Positions 8,551 to 17,934 are shown, counted from the first letter of the stretch. The stretch is 64,000 nucleotides of DNA from Gammaproteobacteria bacterium Milos-ODIII6 (GCA_029228645.1 JAPTHR010000013.1:26697-90696); one strand, 5' to 3'. Notes: a model not told the origin generated them from the letters alone. Made by a program: numbers and translations.

Positions 8551-9804
8551 ATGAAGATCAAGCGCTTTGTAGCGCCGGACATGAGACAGGCGCTTCGCAT
8601 GGTGCGCGAGACGCTCGGCGAAGACGCGGTCATCCTCTCCAACAAGTCCATCGAGAATGGGGTCGAGCTGACCGCCGCCGTGGACCTGGTGCCGGAGGAA
8701 GCAAGCCCTTCCGCCTCGCGCCAGGCGCCGCTGCGGGCCAGGCCGCAGCGTCCGGCTGCACGCGCCGGCGCGCATACCGGCCCGAATCCCGCCCAGAGCA
8801 ACCGCGCCAGCGGTCCACGTCGCACCGAGACGCGTCCGGCCGCACAACCGGCGGGCGAGGTACCGCCGGAGGCGCTCACCTCGATGCGCGAGGAGATGCA
8901 CAACCTGCGCCGCTGGCTGCAGGCGGAGCTGAGCAGCATGAGCTGGTACGACCTCGGGCAACGCTCCCCGCACATCCGCGAGCTTTTCCAGCATCTCATG
9001 CAACTCGGCCTTTCTGCGGACATCGTCGAACGACTCGTCGAATGCGTGGATCGGGACGCTGAGCTGGCGCAGGCCTGGCGCCAGGCGCTGAACCTGCTCA
9101 CCGGCGAGATCGGTGTGTTCGAACAGGACCTGCTCGAGCAGGGTGGCGTGGTGGCCCTGGTTGGACCGACCGGGGTTGGCAAGACCACCACCATCGCCAA
9201 GATTGCGGCGCGATTTGCGCTGCGACATGGGCACCGCAACATCGCCCTCATCAGTACCGATAATTTCCGTATCGGCGCGCGCGACCAACTGCACACCTAC
9301 GGCAGGATCCTGAACGTGCCGGTGCGCAGCGCGGACGACCCCGAGGTCATGCGTGAAGCGATCGCCTCGCTGTCCGACCGGCGTCTGATCCTGATCGATA
9401 CCGCGGGCATGGGTGGCGATACGGAACGCTTTCAGCAGCAAGTCGAGACCCTGCGAGCCGCCGGTGACGACATCACGACCCTGCTGACCCTCTCGGCCAC
9501 CACCGAAGGCACGGCGCTGGAAAAGGCGATCGATCTGTTTTCGGTGACCACTCCGAGCGCCTGCCTGCTGACCAAACTGGACGAGGCGGCCAGCCTCGGT
9601 GCCGCCATCTCGGCAGTAATCCACAGCGGTCTGCCGCTGGCCTTCCTGGCGGATGGACAACGTGTCCCGGAAGACCTTACCCCGGCGCGCGCGCACACCC
9701 TGGTGGAGCGCGCTGCCGATCTTCTCGACTCCTACCCGGCCGAGTGCGACTCGGCTTACGTGGCACTGTCTTACAGGGGGAACTCCCGCAATGCTTCTAT
9801 CTGA
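8551..9804 (+). CDS. flhF: Flagellar placement GTPase FlhF
   Basis: FlhF is the SRP-type GTPase that positions the polar flagellum. I chose ATG 8551 (MKIKRFVAPDMRQALRMVRE, the family start, after AAAAGGGG) over a GTG two codons upstream. The 417-residue product has an N-terminal basic/linker region rich in Ala/Pro/Arg (about 50-110), a helical N domain and the G domain with P-loop GPTGVGKTTT (about residue 207), DNFRIGARDQL, the G3 motif IDTAGMGGD and TKLDEA. The 3' end overlaps fleN by 14 nt. Confidence 0.97.
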   Translation: MKIKRFVAPDMRQALRMVRETLGEDAVILSNKSIENGVELTAAVDLVPEEASPSASRQAPLRARPQRPAARAGAHTGPNPAQSNRASGPRRTETRPAAQPAGEVPPEALTSMREEMHNLRRWLQAELSSMSWYDLGQRSPHIRELFQHLMQLGLSADIVERLVECVDRDAELAQAWRQALNLLTGEIGVFEQDLLEQGGVVALVGPTGVGKTTTIAKIAARFALRHGHRNIALISTDNFRIGARDQLHTYGRILNVPVRSADDPEVMREAIASLSDRRLILIDTAGMGGDTERFQQQVETLRAAGDDITTLLTLSATTEGTALEKAIDLFSVTTPSACLLTKLDEAASLGAAISAVIHSGLPLAFLADGQRVPEDLTPARAHTLVERAADLLDSYPAECDSAYVALSYRGNSRNASI

Positions 9805-10678
9805 AAGCCGCATGGACCAGGCGAACGGGCTGCGCCAGATCGTATCGCCGGATCCAATCCGCGCGATCGCGGTCACCGGTGGCAAAGGTGGCGTGGGTAA
9901 GACCAACGTCTCGGTCAACCTCGGGGTTGCCATGTGTGAGATCGGCCACCGCGTCATGCTTCTGGACGCGGATCTCGGCCTGGCGAATATCGACGTCATT
10001 CTCGGCCTGCACCCGAAGTACGACATCTCGCACGTGCTCAGCGGCGAGCGCGGCCTCGAGGAAGTCATGGTCGAGGGCCCGGCCGGTCTGCGTATCGTGC
10101 CCGGTGCTTCCGGCATCCAGGCACTGGCCGAGATGGGCACCGCCGAGCATGCCGGCCTGATCAATGCGTTCAGCGATGTCGCCGGACAGGTGGATACCCT
10201 GATCGTGGATACCGCGGCGGGCATCTCCGACACGGTACTGAGCTTTGCACGCGCATCGCACGAGATCCTGGTGGTGGTGTGCGATGAGCCGGCCTCGATC
10301 ACCGATGCCTACGCGATCATCAAACTGCTCAACCGTGATTATGGCCACCAGCGTTTCCGCATCCTGGCGAACATGGCGCGCAGCGCCCAGGAAGGCCGCG
10401 ATCTGTTCAACAAAATGTGTCGGGTGACCGACCGTTATCTCGACGTGACGCTCAGCTTCATGGGCGCCATTCCTTATGACGATAACCTGCGCCGCGCCGT
10501 GCGTTCACAGCGTCCGGTGATCCAGGCGTTCCCACGCAGCCGCGTGGCCCAGGGATTCCGCAGCCTCGCAAAGAAGGTGGAGTCCTGGCCGCAACCCAGC
10601 GGTGCCAACGGACAGGTGCAGTTCTTCGTCGAACAACTCATCAAATTTTCCAGTAAACACGGGGAGGTGCCGTTATGA
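9791..10678 (+). CDS. fleN: Flagellar number regulator FleN/FlhG (MinD-like ATPase)
   Basis: FleN/FlhG limits flagellar number, working with FlhF and restraining the FleQ activator. I chose ATG 9791, preceded by AGGGGGA; a second ATG at 9812 is possible. The 295-residue product is a MinD-type ATPase with deviant Walker A GGKGGVGKTNVS (about residues 26-37), DADLGLANID and the switch block IVDTAAGISDTV. The gene starts inside flhF and its stop overlaps the fliA start by 4 nt, so the three are coupled. Confidence 0.96.
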   Translation: MLLSESRMDQANGLRQIVSPDPIRAIAVTGGKGGVGKTNVSVNLGVAMCEIGHRVMLLDADLGLANIDVILGLHPKYDISHVLSGERGLEEVMVEGPAGLRIVPGASGIQALAEMGTAEHAGLINAFSDVAGQVDTLIVDTAAGISDTVLSFARASHEILVVVCDEPASITDAYAIIKLLNRDYGHQRFRILANMARSAQEGRDLFNKMCRVTDRYLDVTLSFMGAIPYDDNLRRAVRSQRPVIQAFPRSRVAQGFRSLAKKVESWPQPSGANGQVQFFVEQLIKFSSKHGEVPL

Positions 10679-11439
10679 GCGGACTGGCAAGCTACAGTGC
10701 AAGTACCGATAAGGCCTCGCATGAGGACCTGATCACCAGACACGCGCCGCTGGTCAAGCGGATCGCCTATCACCTTATGAACCGGCTGCCGCCTTCGGTC
10801 CAGGTCGAGGACCTGATCCAGGCGGGCATGATCGGCCTGCTGGAGGCGGCCGGCAACTACGATGCAGGGCAGGGGGCGACCTTCGAGACCTATGCCGGCA
10901 TCCGCATCCGCGGCGCCATGCTCGACGAGATGCGCCGTTCCGACTGGACCCCGAGGTCCGTGCACCGCAAGGCGCGCAAGGTTGCCGAGGTCATGCGCGA
11001 GATCGAGAACGCGGAAGGCCGTGACGCACGCGATGTCGAAGTCGCCGAGGCGATGGACCTGTCCTTGCAGGAATACCACCAGATCCTGGCGGACTCCTCG
11101 GGTGCGCGTATTTTCAGCTACGAGGAACTCTCGGAGTTCGGCGAAGTGGTACCGGGGGAGACCAATACCCGCATCCACAACCAGATGCTCGAGGGTCCGC
11201 TCAAGGGCCTGGAGAACAGCCACTTCAAGGAGGCGCTGGGAGAAGCCATCGCGGGCCTGCCGGAACGCGAGCGCCTGGTGATCGCCCTGTATTACGACGA
11301 GGAACTCAACCTGCGCGAGATCGGACAGGTGCTGGGCGTGAGTGAATCACGGGTCTGTCAGATCCATAGCCAGGCGGCCCTGCGTCTGCGCTCCCGGTTG
11401 GAGGAATGGCTGCCGAAGTCCGGGCGCAGCAAGGGCTAG
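10675..11439 (+). CDS. fliA: RNA polymerase sigma-28 factor FliA
   Basis: FliA directs RNA polymerase to late flagellar and chemotaxis promoters. The 254-residue product has region 2 (HAPLVKRIAYHLMNRLP, VEDLIQAGMIGLLEAA), region 3, and region 4 with the helix-turn-helix LREIGQVLGVSESRVCQIHSQA near the C-terminus. A matching sigma-28 promoter is found upstream of cheY (11931-11957). The start overlaps fleN. A short hairpin lies at the stop codon. Confidence 0.98.
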   Translation: MSGLASYSASTDKASHEDLITRHAPLVKRIAYHLMNRLPPSVQVEDLIQAGMIGLLEAAGNYDAGQGATFETYAGIRIRGAMLDEMRRSDWTPRSVHRKARKVAEVMREIENAEGRDARDVEVAEAMDLSLQEYHQILADSSGARIFSYEELSEFGEVVPGETNTRIHNQMLEGPLKGLENSHFKEALGEAIAGLPERERLVIALYYDEELNLREIGQVLGVSESRVCQIHSQAALRLRSRLEEWLPKSGRSKG

Positions 11440-11460
11440 CTGCGTAAACGCAGCGGATTT
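11439..11460 (+). terminator. Weak terminator after fliA
   Basis: GCTGCGT and ACGCAGC form a short stem right at the fliA stop, followed by GGATTTT. The T-run is short, so termination here would be partial. Confidence 0.45.
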
Positions 11461-11479
11461 TCGCGCGATCCGTAGGCTA

Positions 11480-11930
11480 TCGAAAAAGTACAGTTTGTGC
11501 CCGGCGTCGTTCTATTCGGATTCCTGCGGTTTCCCGCTCGCTGTGGCTTGGCTTTACTCCGCACTTCCCGGTGCTTCGCCCTGCGGGCCAGCCCTCGGCT
11601 GGACCAATCTGCTCAGGGCAGATTGGTCACTTGAGTCATAGCTACGGCTATGACTCGCGCTCCAAGGCGGTGCCACAGCGGCTGCGAAACGCGCAGGCTC
11701 TCCGAATACTGGTGAAATATTCGGGCTAAACGATGGCCACGGCCATCGATCCGGCCCGCTCATCCTGACCTTCTCCCCCGCGGTCGTCGCTTCGCGCATT
11801 CAGAATCGGGCGCAGCGATCCCGCCGATCCCACCGATCCCATCGATCCCATCAATCTCTCAGGGCAAGGCGAGCGCCACGCCGGTCCCGGGATGCGGGTG
11901 AAAAATCCCGCTGAGAGGGAATAGCGAGCC
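11480..11930. other. Hairpin-rich intergenic region between fliA and cheY
   Basis: This stretch of about 450 bases has no credible gene. It holds a row of short perfect hairpins: CCAATCTGC/GCAGATTGG (about 11605-11626), AGTCATAGC/GCTATGACT (about 11634-11655), CCGAATA/TATTCGG (about 11702-11725) and GATGGCC/GGCCATC (about 11732-11748). It ends with four near-copies of the 9-mer GATCCCA(C/T)C (about 11818-11855). The density suggests a structured repeat element, not random spacer. Confidence 0.6.
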
Positions 11931-11957
11931 TAAACAATGCAGTGCGCCTGCCGTTAA
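11931..11957 (+). promoter_or_regulatory. Sigma-28 (FliA) promoter of the cheY operon
   Basis: TAAACAAT, 11 bases, then GCCGTTAA closely follows the sigma-28 consensus (TAAAGTTT-N11-GCCGATAA) with exact spacing. It lies 58 nt before the cheY start. It gives the chemotaxis/motor genes their own late promoter, fed by the fliA gene directly upstream. Confidence 0.8.
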
Positions 11958-12015
11958 GACAACAACGTCAGAGACGGTACGAAATTCAACTCGGGATTTG
12001 TCTACGGAGGTCAAC

Positions 12016-12402
12016 TTGGACAAGAACATGAAAATCCTGGTGGTGGACGACTTCTCCACCATGCGTCGCATCATCAAGAACCTGCTGCGCGAACTCGGTT
12101 TCACCAACACCCAGGAAGCGGACGACGGCAGTACCGCGCTGCCGATGCTGCAGAGTGGCAAGTTCGACTTCGTTGTCACCGATTGGAACATGCCCGGCAT
12201 GCAGGGTCTGGATCTGCTCAAGGCGATGCGTGCCGACGATGCGCTCAAGCACATCCCGGTCCTGATGGTGACCGCCGAGTCCAAGCGCGACCAGATCATC
12301 GAAGCGGCCCAGGCCGGCGTGAACGGTTACGTGGTCAAGCCCTTCACTGCGGTCACCCTGGAAGAGAAGATCAACAAGATTTTCGAACGCCTCGCCGCCT
12401 GA
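12016..12402 (+). CDS. cheY: Chemotaxis response regulator CheY
   Basis: CheY carries the phosphoryl group from CheA to the FliM switch. The chosen start is TTG 12016, five bases after GGAGG; this gives [18 protein letters not shown] and 128 residues, the family length. Later ATG 12028 would be too far from the ribosome site. It is a lone receiver domain: acidic pair VVDD (residues 10-11 region), phospho-acceptor Asp in VTDWNMPG, Thr/Ser in VTAES and Lys in VVKPF. It heads the cheYZAB-motCD-cheW cluster. Confidence 0.97.
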   Translation: MDKNMKILVVDDFSTMRRIIKNLLRELGFTNTQEADDGSTALPMLQSGKFDFVVTDWNMPGMQGLDLLKAMRADDALKHIPVLMVTAESKRDQIIEAAQAGVNGYVVKPFTAVTLEEKINKIFERLAA

Positions 12403-12426
12403 TCGCGTTTCGCTTCGGAACCTGCA

Positions 12427-13173
12427 ATGGGCGAACTCGCACAATCGATGAAAGACGAAAGGCTGGAACTGGCCAGGGCGCTGGTCTCCTCGCTGGAGGC
12501 AGGTCGTGAAAGCGACGCCGCCGAGACGTTCGCAAGCTTGCGCGCGATCCATGATGACGCGCTCCGCGAGCAGACCGGCGTCACCGGTAGCGAACTGCAC
12601 GATCGCATCCGGCGTTTTCTGGAGGACTCGCATCTTGCCGATATTGCTGCCGGTGACATGCCGGACGCGGCTGAGCGTCTGAGGCACGTGATTCGAATGA
12701 CCGACGACGCCGCCAGCACCACGCTGTCCGTAGTGGAAGGGGTCATGCCACTGGCCGGCGTGTTGCAGAAGGATTCGGGCCAGCTCGCGGATTGCTGGGA
12801 GCGTTTCCGGGCACGCGACCTGGATGTGCACGACTTTCGCCAGCTGAGCATGAAACTGGGCGCGTTTCTGCGTGACACCGAGGCAAACGCCGGGGAGCTG
12901 AACGATCAGCTTTCAAGGGTCCTGTTGGCGCAGGAGTATCAGGATATTACCGGGCAGATACTGCAGCAGGTGATCGAGCTGGTTCGGGACGTCGAGGGCA
13001 AGCTGGAACATCTGATGGACCTCGCCGGAGCGCGTCCATCGCGATACGAAGAGCAGTCTGAAGATGCGCTCGACACCCATGCCCAGGGGCCGATCGTGCC
13101 AGGCGTGGACCGTGTCGACAGTGTCGCCGGCCAGGATGAGGTCGATGACCTCCTTTCGAGTTTGGGATTATGA
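12427..13173 (+). CDS. cheZ: CheY phosphatase CheZ
   Basis: CheZ dephosphorylates CheY-P and shortens tumbling or reversal signals. The 248-residue product is almost all alpha-helical, with the catalytic-region Gln in AQEYQDITGQILQQV (about residues 165-180) and the C-terminal CheY-tethering peptide DEVDDLLSSLGL. The presence of CheZ is typical for beta/gammaproteobacteria. It follows cheY by 24 nt and overlaps cheA. Confidence 0.95.
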   Translation: MGELAQSMKDERLELARALVSSLEAGRESDAAETFASLRAIHDDALREQTGVTGSELHDRIRRFLEDSHLADIAAGDMPDAAERLRHVIRMTDDAASTTLSVVEGVMPLAGVLQKDSGQLADCWERFRARDLDVHDFRQLSMKLGAFLRDTEANAGELNDQLSRVLLAQEYQDITGQILQQVIELVRDVEGKLEHLMDLAGARPSRYEEQSEDALDTHAQGPIVPGVDRVDSVAGQDEVDDLLSSLGL

Positions 13174-15101
13174 GCATAGCTATCGATACCGATGACGAGA
13201 TTCTCCAGGATTTCCTGGTGGAGGCCTCCGAGATCGTCGAGCAACTGAACGAACAGCTGGTCGACCTCGAGCAGGTGCCCGAGGATCAGGATCTGCTGAA
13301 CGCGATATTCCGCGGGTTTCATACGGTCAAGGGGGGCGCGGGTTTCCTCTCCATCGATTCTCTGGTCGAGGTCTGTCACCGCGCCGAAGACGTCTTCAAT
13401 GTCCTGCGCCAGGGGCAGAGGAAGGTGACCTCCGAGCTGATGGATCCGGTGCTCGAGGCCCTGGATCTGGTCAACGCCATCATGGACCAGCTGCGCAGCG
13501 GCGAGCCGCCCGAGGCGGCCAACCCGGAGCTGTTGGCGCGTCTGGAATATTTTGCCCTGGCCCAGGAAGCGGACGTCGAGCCGGTAGTAGAGGACGTGGC
13601 GGAGTTGGCGCCGGAAGGCGAGCCTGAAATCACAGGGCCAGCGCCAACCCCGGTGCGCGCCGCTGCAGATACGGATACCGAGGAAGAGATAAGCGAGGAC
13701 GAGTTCGAGGCGCTGCTCGATCAGTTGCATGGCATGCCCGCGGCGGAGGCAGGCGCTGATGCGCCGGCCCCGGCGCCCGCAGCGGAAAGCGAATCCATAA
13801 GCGGACCCAAAAGCGAACCCAGAATCGAACAGGTCGTAGCGAGTGTGGCTGCTTCGGCGGTGCCCAACACGCTCGCCGGCAAGCGCGAGGGCTCGCCGGC
13901 AAAGCCAGCCGAACCGGTGCGCGCCGGATCCGCCGACACCTCCGTACGAGTGGATACCCAACGCCTCGACGACATCATGAACATGGTGGGTGAGCTGGTT
14001 CTGGTGAGAAATCGCCTTTCGACACTCAAGTCGACTATTGCGAATGAGGCGCTCGCGGATGTGGTGGGCAACCTCGACGTGGTGACCGCGGATCTGCAAC
14101 TCGCGGTGATGAAAACCCGCATGCAGCCGGTGCGCAAGGTTTTCGGTCGCTTTCCCAGGGTGGTGCGTGATCTCGCGCGCAACCTCGGCAAGGAAGTTGA
14201 CCTGGAGATGCATGGCGAGGACACCGACCTGGACAAGAACCTGGTAGAGGCCCTTTCCGACCCCCTGGTGCACCTGGTGCGAAATGCCATCGACCACGGC
14301 ATCGAGCCGCCGGACGAGCGCGAAGCCATGGGCAAGGCGCGCCGCGGCCGGGTGGTCCTTTCGGCGACCCAGGAGGGTGATCACATCCTGCTGCGGATCG
14401 AGGATGACGGACGCGGCATGGATGCCGACAAGCTGCGCCGCAAAGCGGTCGAGCGCGGGTTGCTGGACGCCGAAAGCGCGGCGCGCCTGGACGACAAGGA
14501 CTGCTTCAACCTGATTTTCCATGCCGGCTTCTCCACGCGCGATGCTATCTCCGATGTTTCCGGGCGCGGTGTGGGCATGGATGTGGTCAAGACCGGCATC
14601 GCCAAGATCAATGGCACGGTCGATATCGATGCCGATGCCGGCAAAGGCAGCTGCATCACCATCAAACTGCCCCTGACCCTGGCGATCCTGCCGACCCTGA
14701 TGGTGGAGCTGGGCGAGCAGCCCTTCGCCCTGCCACTGGCCAACGTGGTCGAGATCTTCAACATGGATATCTCGCGCACCAATACCGTGGACGGGCAACT
14801 CACGATCCGCGTGCGCGAGCGCGCCCTGCCGTTGTTCTATCTCGGTCAGTGGCTGGTGAACGGCGCCCGCAAGGCGCCGGAAGAGAACAGCGGACACGTG
14901 GTCGTGGTCAATGTCGGCGGGGCCCAGGTCGGGCTGGTGGTCGATATGCTGGTGGGTCAGGAAGAGGTCGTGATCAAGCCGCTGGGGGCCTTCCTGCACG
15001 GTCAGGAGGGCATGGCCGGCGCGACCATCACGAGTGATGGAAAGATCGCACTGATCCTGGATATGCCCGGCCTGATGCGCCGCTACGCGCGGCGCTACTG
15101 A
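13170..15101 (+). CDS. cheA: Chemotaxis histidine kinase CheA
   Basis: CheA autophosphorylates under receptor control and donates phosphate to CheY and CheB. The 643-residue product has an Hpt domain with phospho-His51 in FRGFHTVKGGAGF, a long Ala/Pro/Glu linker (about 130-255) where a CheY-binding domain is not obvious, the dimerisation domain (VRVDTQRLDDIMNMVGELV), the ATPase domain with N-box HLVRNAIDHGIE, DDGRGMD and GRGVGMDVV, and a C-terminal CheW-like domain. The ATG overlaps the cheZ stop. Confidence 0.98.
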   Translation: MSIAIDTDDEILQDFLVEASEIVEQLNEQLVDLEQVPEDQDLLNAIFRGFHTVKGGAGFLSIDSLVEVCHRAEDVFNVLRQGQRKVTSELMDPVLEALDLVNAIMDQLRSGEPPEAANPELLARLEYFALAQEADVEPVVEDVAELAPEGEPEITGPAPTPVRAAADTDTEEEISEDEFEALLDQLHGMPAAEAGADAPAPAPAAESESISGPKSEPRIEQVVASVAASAVPNTLAGKREGSPAKPAEPVRAGSADTSVRVDTQRLDDIMNMVGELVLVRNRLSTLKSTIANEALADVVGNLDVVTADLQLAVMKTRMQPVRKVFGRFPRVVRDLARNLGKEVDLEMHGEDTDLDKNLVEALSDPLVHLVRNAIDHGIEPPDEREAMGKARRGRVVLSATQEGDHILLRIEDDGRGMDADKLRRKAVERGLLDAESAARLDDKDCFNLIFHAGFSTRDAISDVSGRGVGMDVVKTGIAKINGTVDIDADAGKGSCITIKLPLTLAILPTLMVELGEQPFALPLANVVEIFNMDISRTNTVDGQLTIRVRERALPLFYLGQWLVNGARKAPEENSGHVVVVNVGGAQVGLVVDMLVGQEEVVIKPLGAFLHGQEGMAGATITSDGKIALILDMPGLMRRYARRY

Positions 15102-15166
15102 AGCAGTCCCTGACAGAACAACAATGGAGGCGGGATCCTGCCGTGCGGCGGGTGACCTGAAACAGC

Positions 15167-16222
15167 ATGGCAGAGCGTGTGCGGGTTCTTATCGTTGACG
15201 ACTCCAGCTTCTACCGTAAGCGCATCATTGCGGCGCTGAGCCAATCCCCGGAGATCGAGATCATCGGCGAGGGGGCCAACGGCGAAGAGGCGCTGCGACT
15301 CACCAAGGCGCTTACCCCCGACCTGGTCACCATGGACATCGCGATGCCGATCATGGATGGCATCGAGGCGGTCGGTCGCATCATGGCGGAGCGACCCACG
15401 CCGATTCTGATGTTCTCGGCGCTGACCCGTGAGGGTGCGCGCGCGACGCTGGCGGCGTTGGACGCGGGGGCGGTCGATTTCGTGCCCAAGATCGGTTCCG
15501 GAGACCAGCAGTCTTCCGCGGAGGCCTTGCGCCAGCGTGTGCTGGAGGTGGCTGCCAGCAGCACGGGCCGCTCCGGCAGCCATGCCAGGCCGGCGCCGGC
15601 GGACATTGAACCGGTCCGCCCCGCGGAGCCCAGGGTAAAGAGAAAAGCCCGCCAGGGCCTGCAATTGGTGGTTATCGGCGCGTCCACCGGCGGACCGGTG
15701 GCGGTGCAGAAAGTGCTCGCCGGACTGCGCTCCGACTTCCCGCTGCCGGTGTTGGTTGGAATACACATGCCGGCGGCTTTCACCGCGACCTACGCGGAGC
15801 GCCTGAATGCCGCGACCCCTTTGCCGGTCAGCGAGGCACAAGATGGTTCGGTTCTCCGCCCTGGCGAGGTGCTGATCGCGCCCGGTGGTCAGGAGACGCG
15901 CGTGATCTCGCGTCGCGGGCAACTCATGGTTTCTGTCGGACCTGGCCAGGAGGGCGACCTGTACCGCCCTAGCATCGATACGCTGCTGGCTTCGACGGCC
16001 GAGAGCATCCCAGACGGCGCCCTCGGTATCGTGATGACCGGCATGGGGGCCGACGGCGCGCGCGGCGCCGCCGCCCTGCGTCGCGCGGGCGGTCGGGTTT
16101 GGGCCCAGGATCAGGCCAGCTGCGTGGTCTACGGCATGCCGCGCGCAGTGGCTGACGCCGGCCTGGCGGAGAACGTCCTGGCGCTGGAACAGATCGCACC
16201 CAGCCTGCTGGAGGAGTGCTAG
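15167..16222 (+). CDS. cheB: Chemotaxis methylesterase/deamidase CheB
   Basis: CheB removes methyl groups from chemoreceptors for adaptation. The 351-residue product has an N-terminal receiver domain (Asp in LVTMDIAMPIMDG, about residue 56), an Ala/Pro linker (about 130-160) and the methylesterase domain with the Ser of GASTGGP, His of GIHMP and Asp of MTGMGADGARG. No cheR lies in this window, so the partner methyltransferase is elsewhere. Its stop touches motC. Confidence 0.98.
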   Translation: MAERVRVLIVDDSSFYRKRIIAALSQSPEIEIIGEGANGEEALRLTKALTPDLVTMDIAMPIMDGIEAVGRIMAERPTPILMFSALTREGARATLAALDAGAVDFVPKIGSGDQQSSAEALRQRVLEVAASSTGRSGSHARPAPADIEPVRPAEPRVKRKARQGLQLVVIGASTGGPVAVQKVLAGLRSDFPLPVLVGIHMPAAFTATYAERLNAATPLPVSEAQDGSVLRPGEVLIAPGGQETRVISRRGQLMVSVGPGQEGDLYRPSIDTLLASTAESIPDGALGIVMTGMGADGARGAAALRRAGGRVWAQDQASCVVYGMPRAVADAGLAENVLALEQIAPSLLEEC

Positions 16223-16960
16223 GTGGACAGCCTCAGCCTGCTCGGCATCACGCTCGGTGCGCTCGCGCTGCTCGGAGGCAACTGGCTGGAGGGCGGCCAG
16301 ATCGAGACCCTGCTGGACGGCCCCGCCCTGGTGATCGTGCTTGGCGGCACTGTCGGCGCGGTTCTGCTGCAGACGCCGGGAGAGGTCTTCGCGCGCGCCA
16401 TCCGCTCCTTGCGACATGTGTTCCGGCCACCGGTCTTCTCTCGCCAGGAGCGTATCCGGCGTACCGTCAGCTGGGCTGAGAGCGCCCGCCAGGGTGGCTT
16501 GCTCGGTCTCGAGAACATGCTTCGCCGCGAGCGTGATCCGTTCGTGAAGAAAGGCCTGCAGCTGGTGGTCGACGGCAACGAGCCGGAAGACATACGGCGG
16601 ATGCTGGAACTGGAGCTCGACAGCAACGAACAACGCAGTCTGCAGGCGGCGAAAGTGTTCGAGTCCATGGGCGGGTATTCGCCGACCATCGGCATCATCG
16701 GCGCGGTCATGGGCCTGATCCAGGTGATGCAGAACCTGGCCGAGCCATCGATGCTGGGCAGTGGTATTGCGACCGCCTTCGTTTCCACCATTTACGGGGT
16801 TGGTATGGCCAACCTGGTGTTGCTGCCGATCGCCAACAAGATCAAGGCATACGTACTGGAGGAGTCCGGGTATCGCGAGATGGTCATCGAGGGACTGGTG
16901 GCGATCTCCGAGGGCGAGAACCCGCGTCTGATCGAGGTTCGGCTCAAGGGCTTCCTGTGA
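16223..16960 (+). CDS. motC: Flagellar stator subunit MotC (MotA family)
   Basis: MotC is the MotA-type proton-channel subunit of the second stator of polar flagella. The 245-residue product starts with GTG directly after the cheB stop. It shows four membrane segments (about 1-22, 27-45, 145-168, 178-200), a cytoplasmic loop with charged residues that contact FliG (ENMLRRERDPFVKKGLQ), and the MotA/ExbB block YSPTIGIIGAVMGLIQVMQNL. Its stop overlaps motD, forming the usual pair. Confidence 0.95.
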   Translation: MDSLSLLGITLGALALLGGNWLEGGQIETLLDGPALVIVLGGTVGAVLLQTPGEVFARAIRSLRHVFRPPVFSRQERIRRTVSWAESARQGGLLGLENMLRRERDPFVKKGLQLVVDGNEPEDIRRMLELELDSNEQRSLQAAKVFESMGGYSPTIGIIGAVMGLIQVMQNLAEPSMLGSGIATAFVSTIYGVGMANLVLLPIANKIKAYVLEESGYREMVIEGLVAISEGENPRLIEVRLKGFL

Positions 16961-17862
16961 GAGGGGAGAAGCCACGCAGGCGCCGACGCCGGCTCGAGGA
17001 GGACAATCCCGATCGCTGGCTGATCTCTTACGCGGACTTCATTACCCTGCTGTTCGCCTTTTTCGTCGTGATGTATTCCATTTCTTCGGTCAACCAGGGC
17101 AAGTACCGGGTCCTGTCCGAGACCCTGAATGCGGTCTTCGGCCAGGACGCCGTCAGCGCAGAGGAACTCCCCGAGGTGCTCGAGCACGGGTTCAAGGGAC
17201 AGCTCGGGGAAGCGGCCGTGCCAACGTCCTCGCGCGACGAGGAACTGTATCGCCAACTCGGGGAGCAGGCGCTGCGCAATGCGGCGTCACGCCAACGGGT
17301 GTACGACGAACTGGCTATCTCGCTGGAAGAGTGGATGCAAAGGGACTTGATCGATGTGCGTATAAATGGTGACCGCATCGAGATCGACATGAAGGCGCGC
17401 ATGTTGTTCGCGTCTGCCGAAGCGCGCCTGTCGAGCAGCGCGATGGATGCATTGCGCCTGGTTTCTCACAGCCTCTCTGCGATCCCGAACCCGATTCAGG
17501 TGGAAGGGTTTACCGACGATGTGCCGATTTCCAATCCGGTGTACCAGTCGAACTGGGAGTTGTCTGCGGCGCGTGCCGCCAGCGTTGTGCACTTCCTGAG
17601 TGCCCAGGGCGTGCAACCGGAACGCCTTGCGGCGGTGGGAAGGGGCGAGTACCAGCCGATTGCTGACAACGCCACCGCCGAGGGGCGCGCCGCCAACCGG
17701 CGGGTCACCCTGATGGTCCTGGGGTCGGAGCAGCGGGTGTTCGAACCGGAGGGCATGGTCCCCTGGGCGGAAGGCCCCGCGGCCGCCTTGCCAGTGGGAG
17801 CCGAAGCCGACCCCGCTGCGGACGGTGACGGCGGCGTTGTCGATCCGGGAGTGGCACGATAG
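16957..17862 (+). CDS. motD: Flagellar stator subunit MotD (MotB family)
   Basis: MotD anchors the stator to peptidoglycan. The 301-residue product starts with GTG and has a very basic head (KPRRRRRR), one membrane helix with the proton-carrying Asp in WLISYADFITLLFAFFVVMYS, and an OmpA-type domain (about 145-255) with VEGFTDDVPI and the NRRVTLMV end. A 45-residue acidic/Ala-rich tail follows. Overlaps motC by 4 nt. Confidence 0.95.
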   Translation: MRGEKPRRRRRRLEEDNPDRWLISYADFITLLFAFFVVMYSISSVNQGKYRVLSETLNAVFGQDAVSAEELPEVLEHGFKGQLGEAAVPTSSRDEELYRQLGEQALRNAASRQRVYDELAISLEEWMQRDLIDVRINGDRIEIDMKARMLFASAEARLSSSAMDALRLVSHSLSAIPNPIQVEGFTDDVPISNPVYQSNWELSAARAASVVHFLSAQGVQPERLAAVGRGEYQPIADNATAEGRAANRRVTLMVLGSEQRVFEPEGMVPWAEGPAAALPVGAEADPAADGDGGVVDPGVAR

Positions 17863-17889
17863 CTGCATCAAGCTACCCCAAGACAGCAG

Positions 17890-17909
17890 GGCGTCGGTAA
17901 TTCGACGCC
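17890..17909 (+). other. Hairpin upstream of cheW
   Basis: GGCGTCG and CGACGCC flank a six-base loop between motD and cheW. There is no clear T-run (CTATTTCG follows), so it may be a weak attenuator or mRNA-stabilising stem rather than a terminator. Confidence 0.45.
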
Positions 17910-17934
17910 TATTTCGAATCACAGGAGAGCAAAC

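Noticed and set aside
16223-17862. motC/motD as ExbB/TolQ and a general OmpA pair
   Set aside because: The place inside the chemotaxis cluster, the MotB-type Asp helix and the charged MotA loop point to the flagellar stator.
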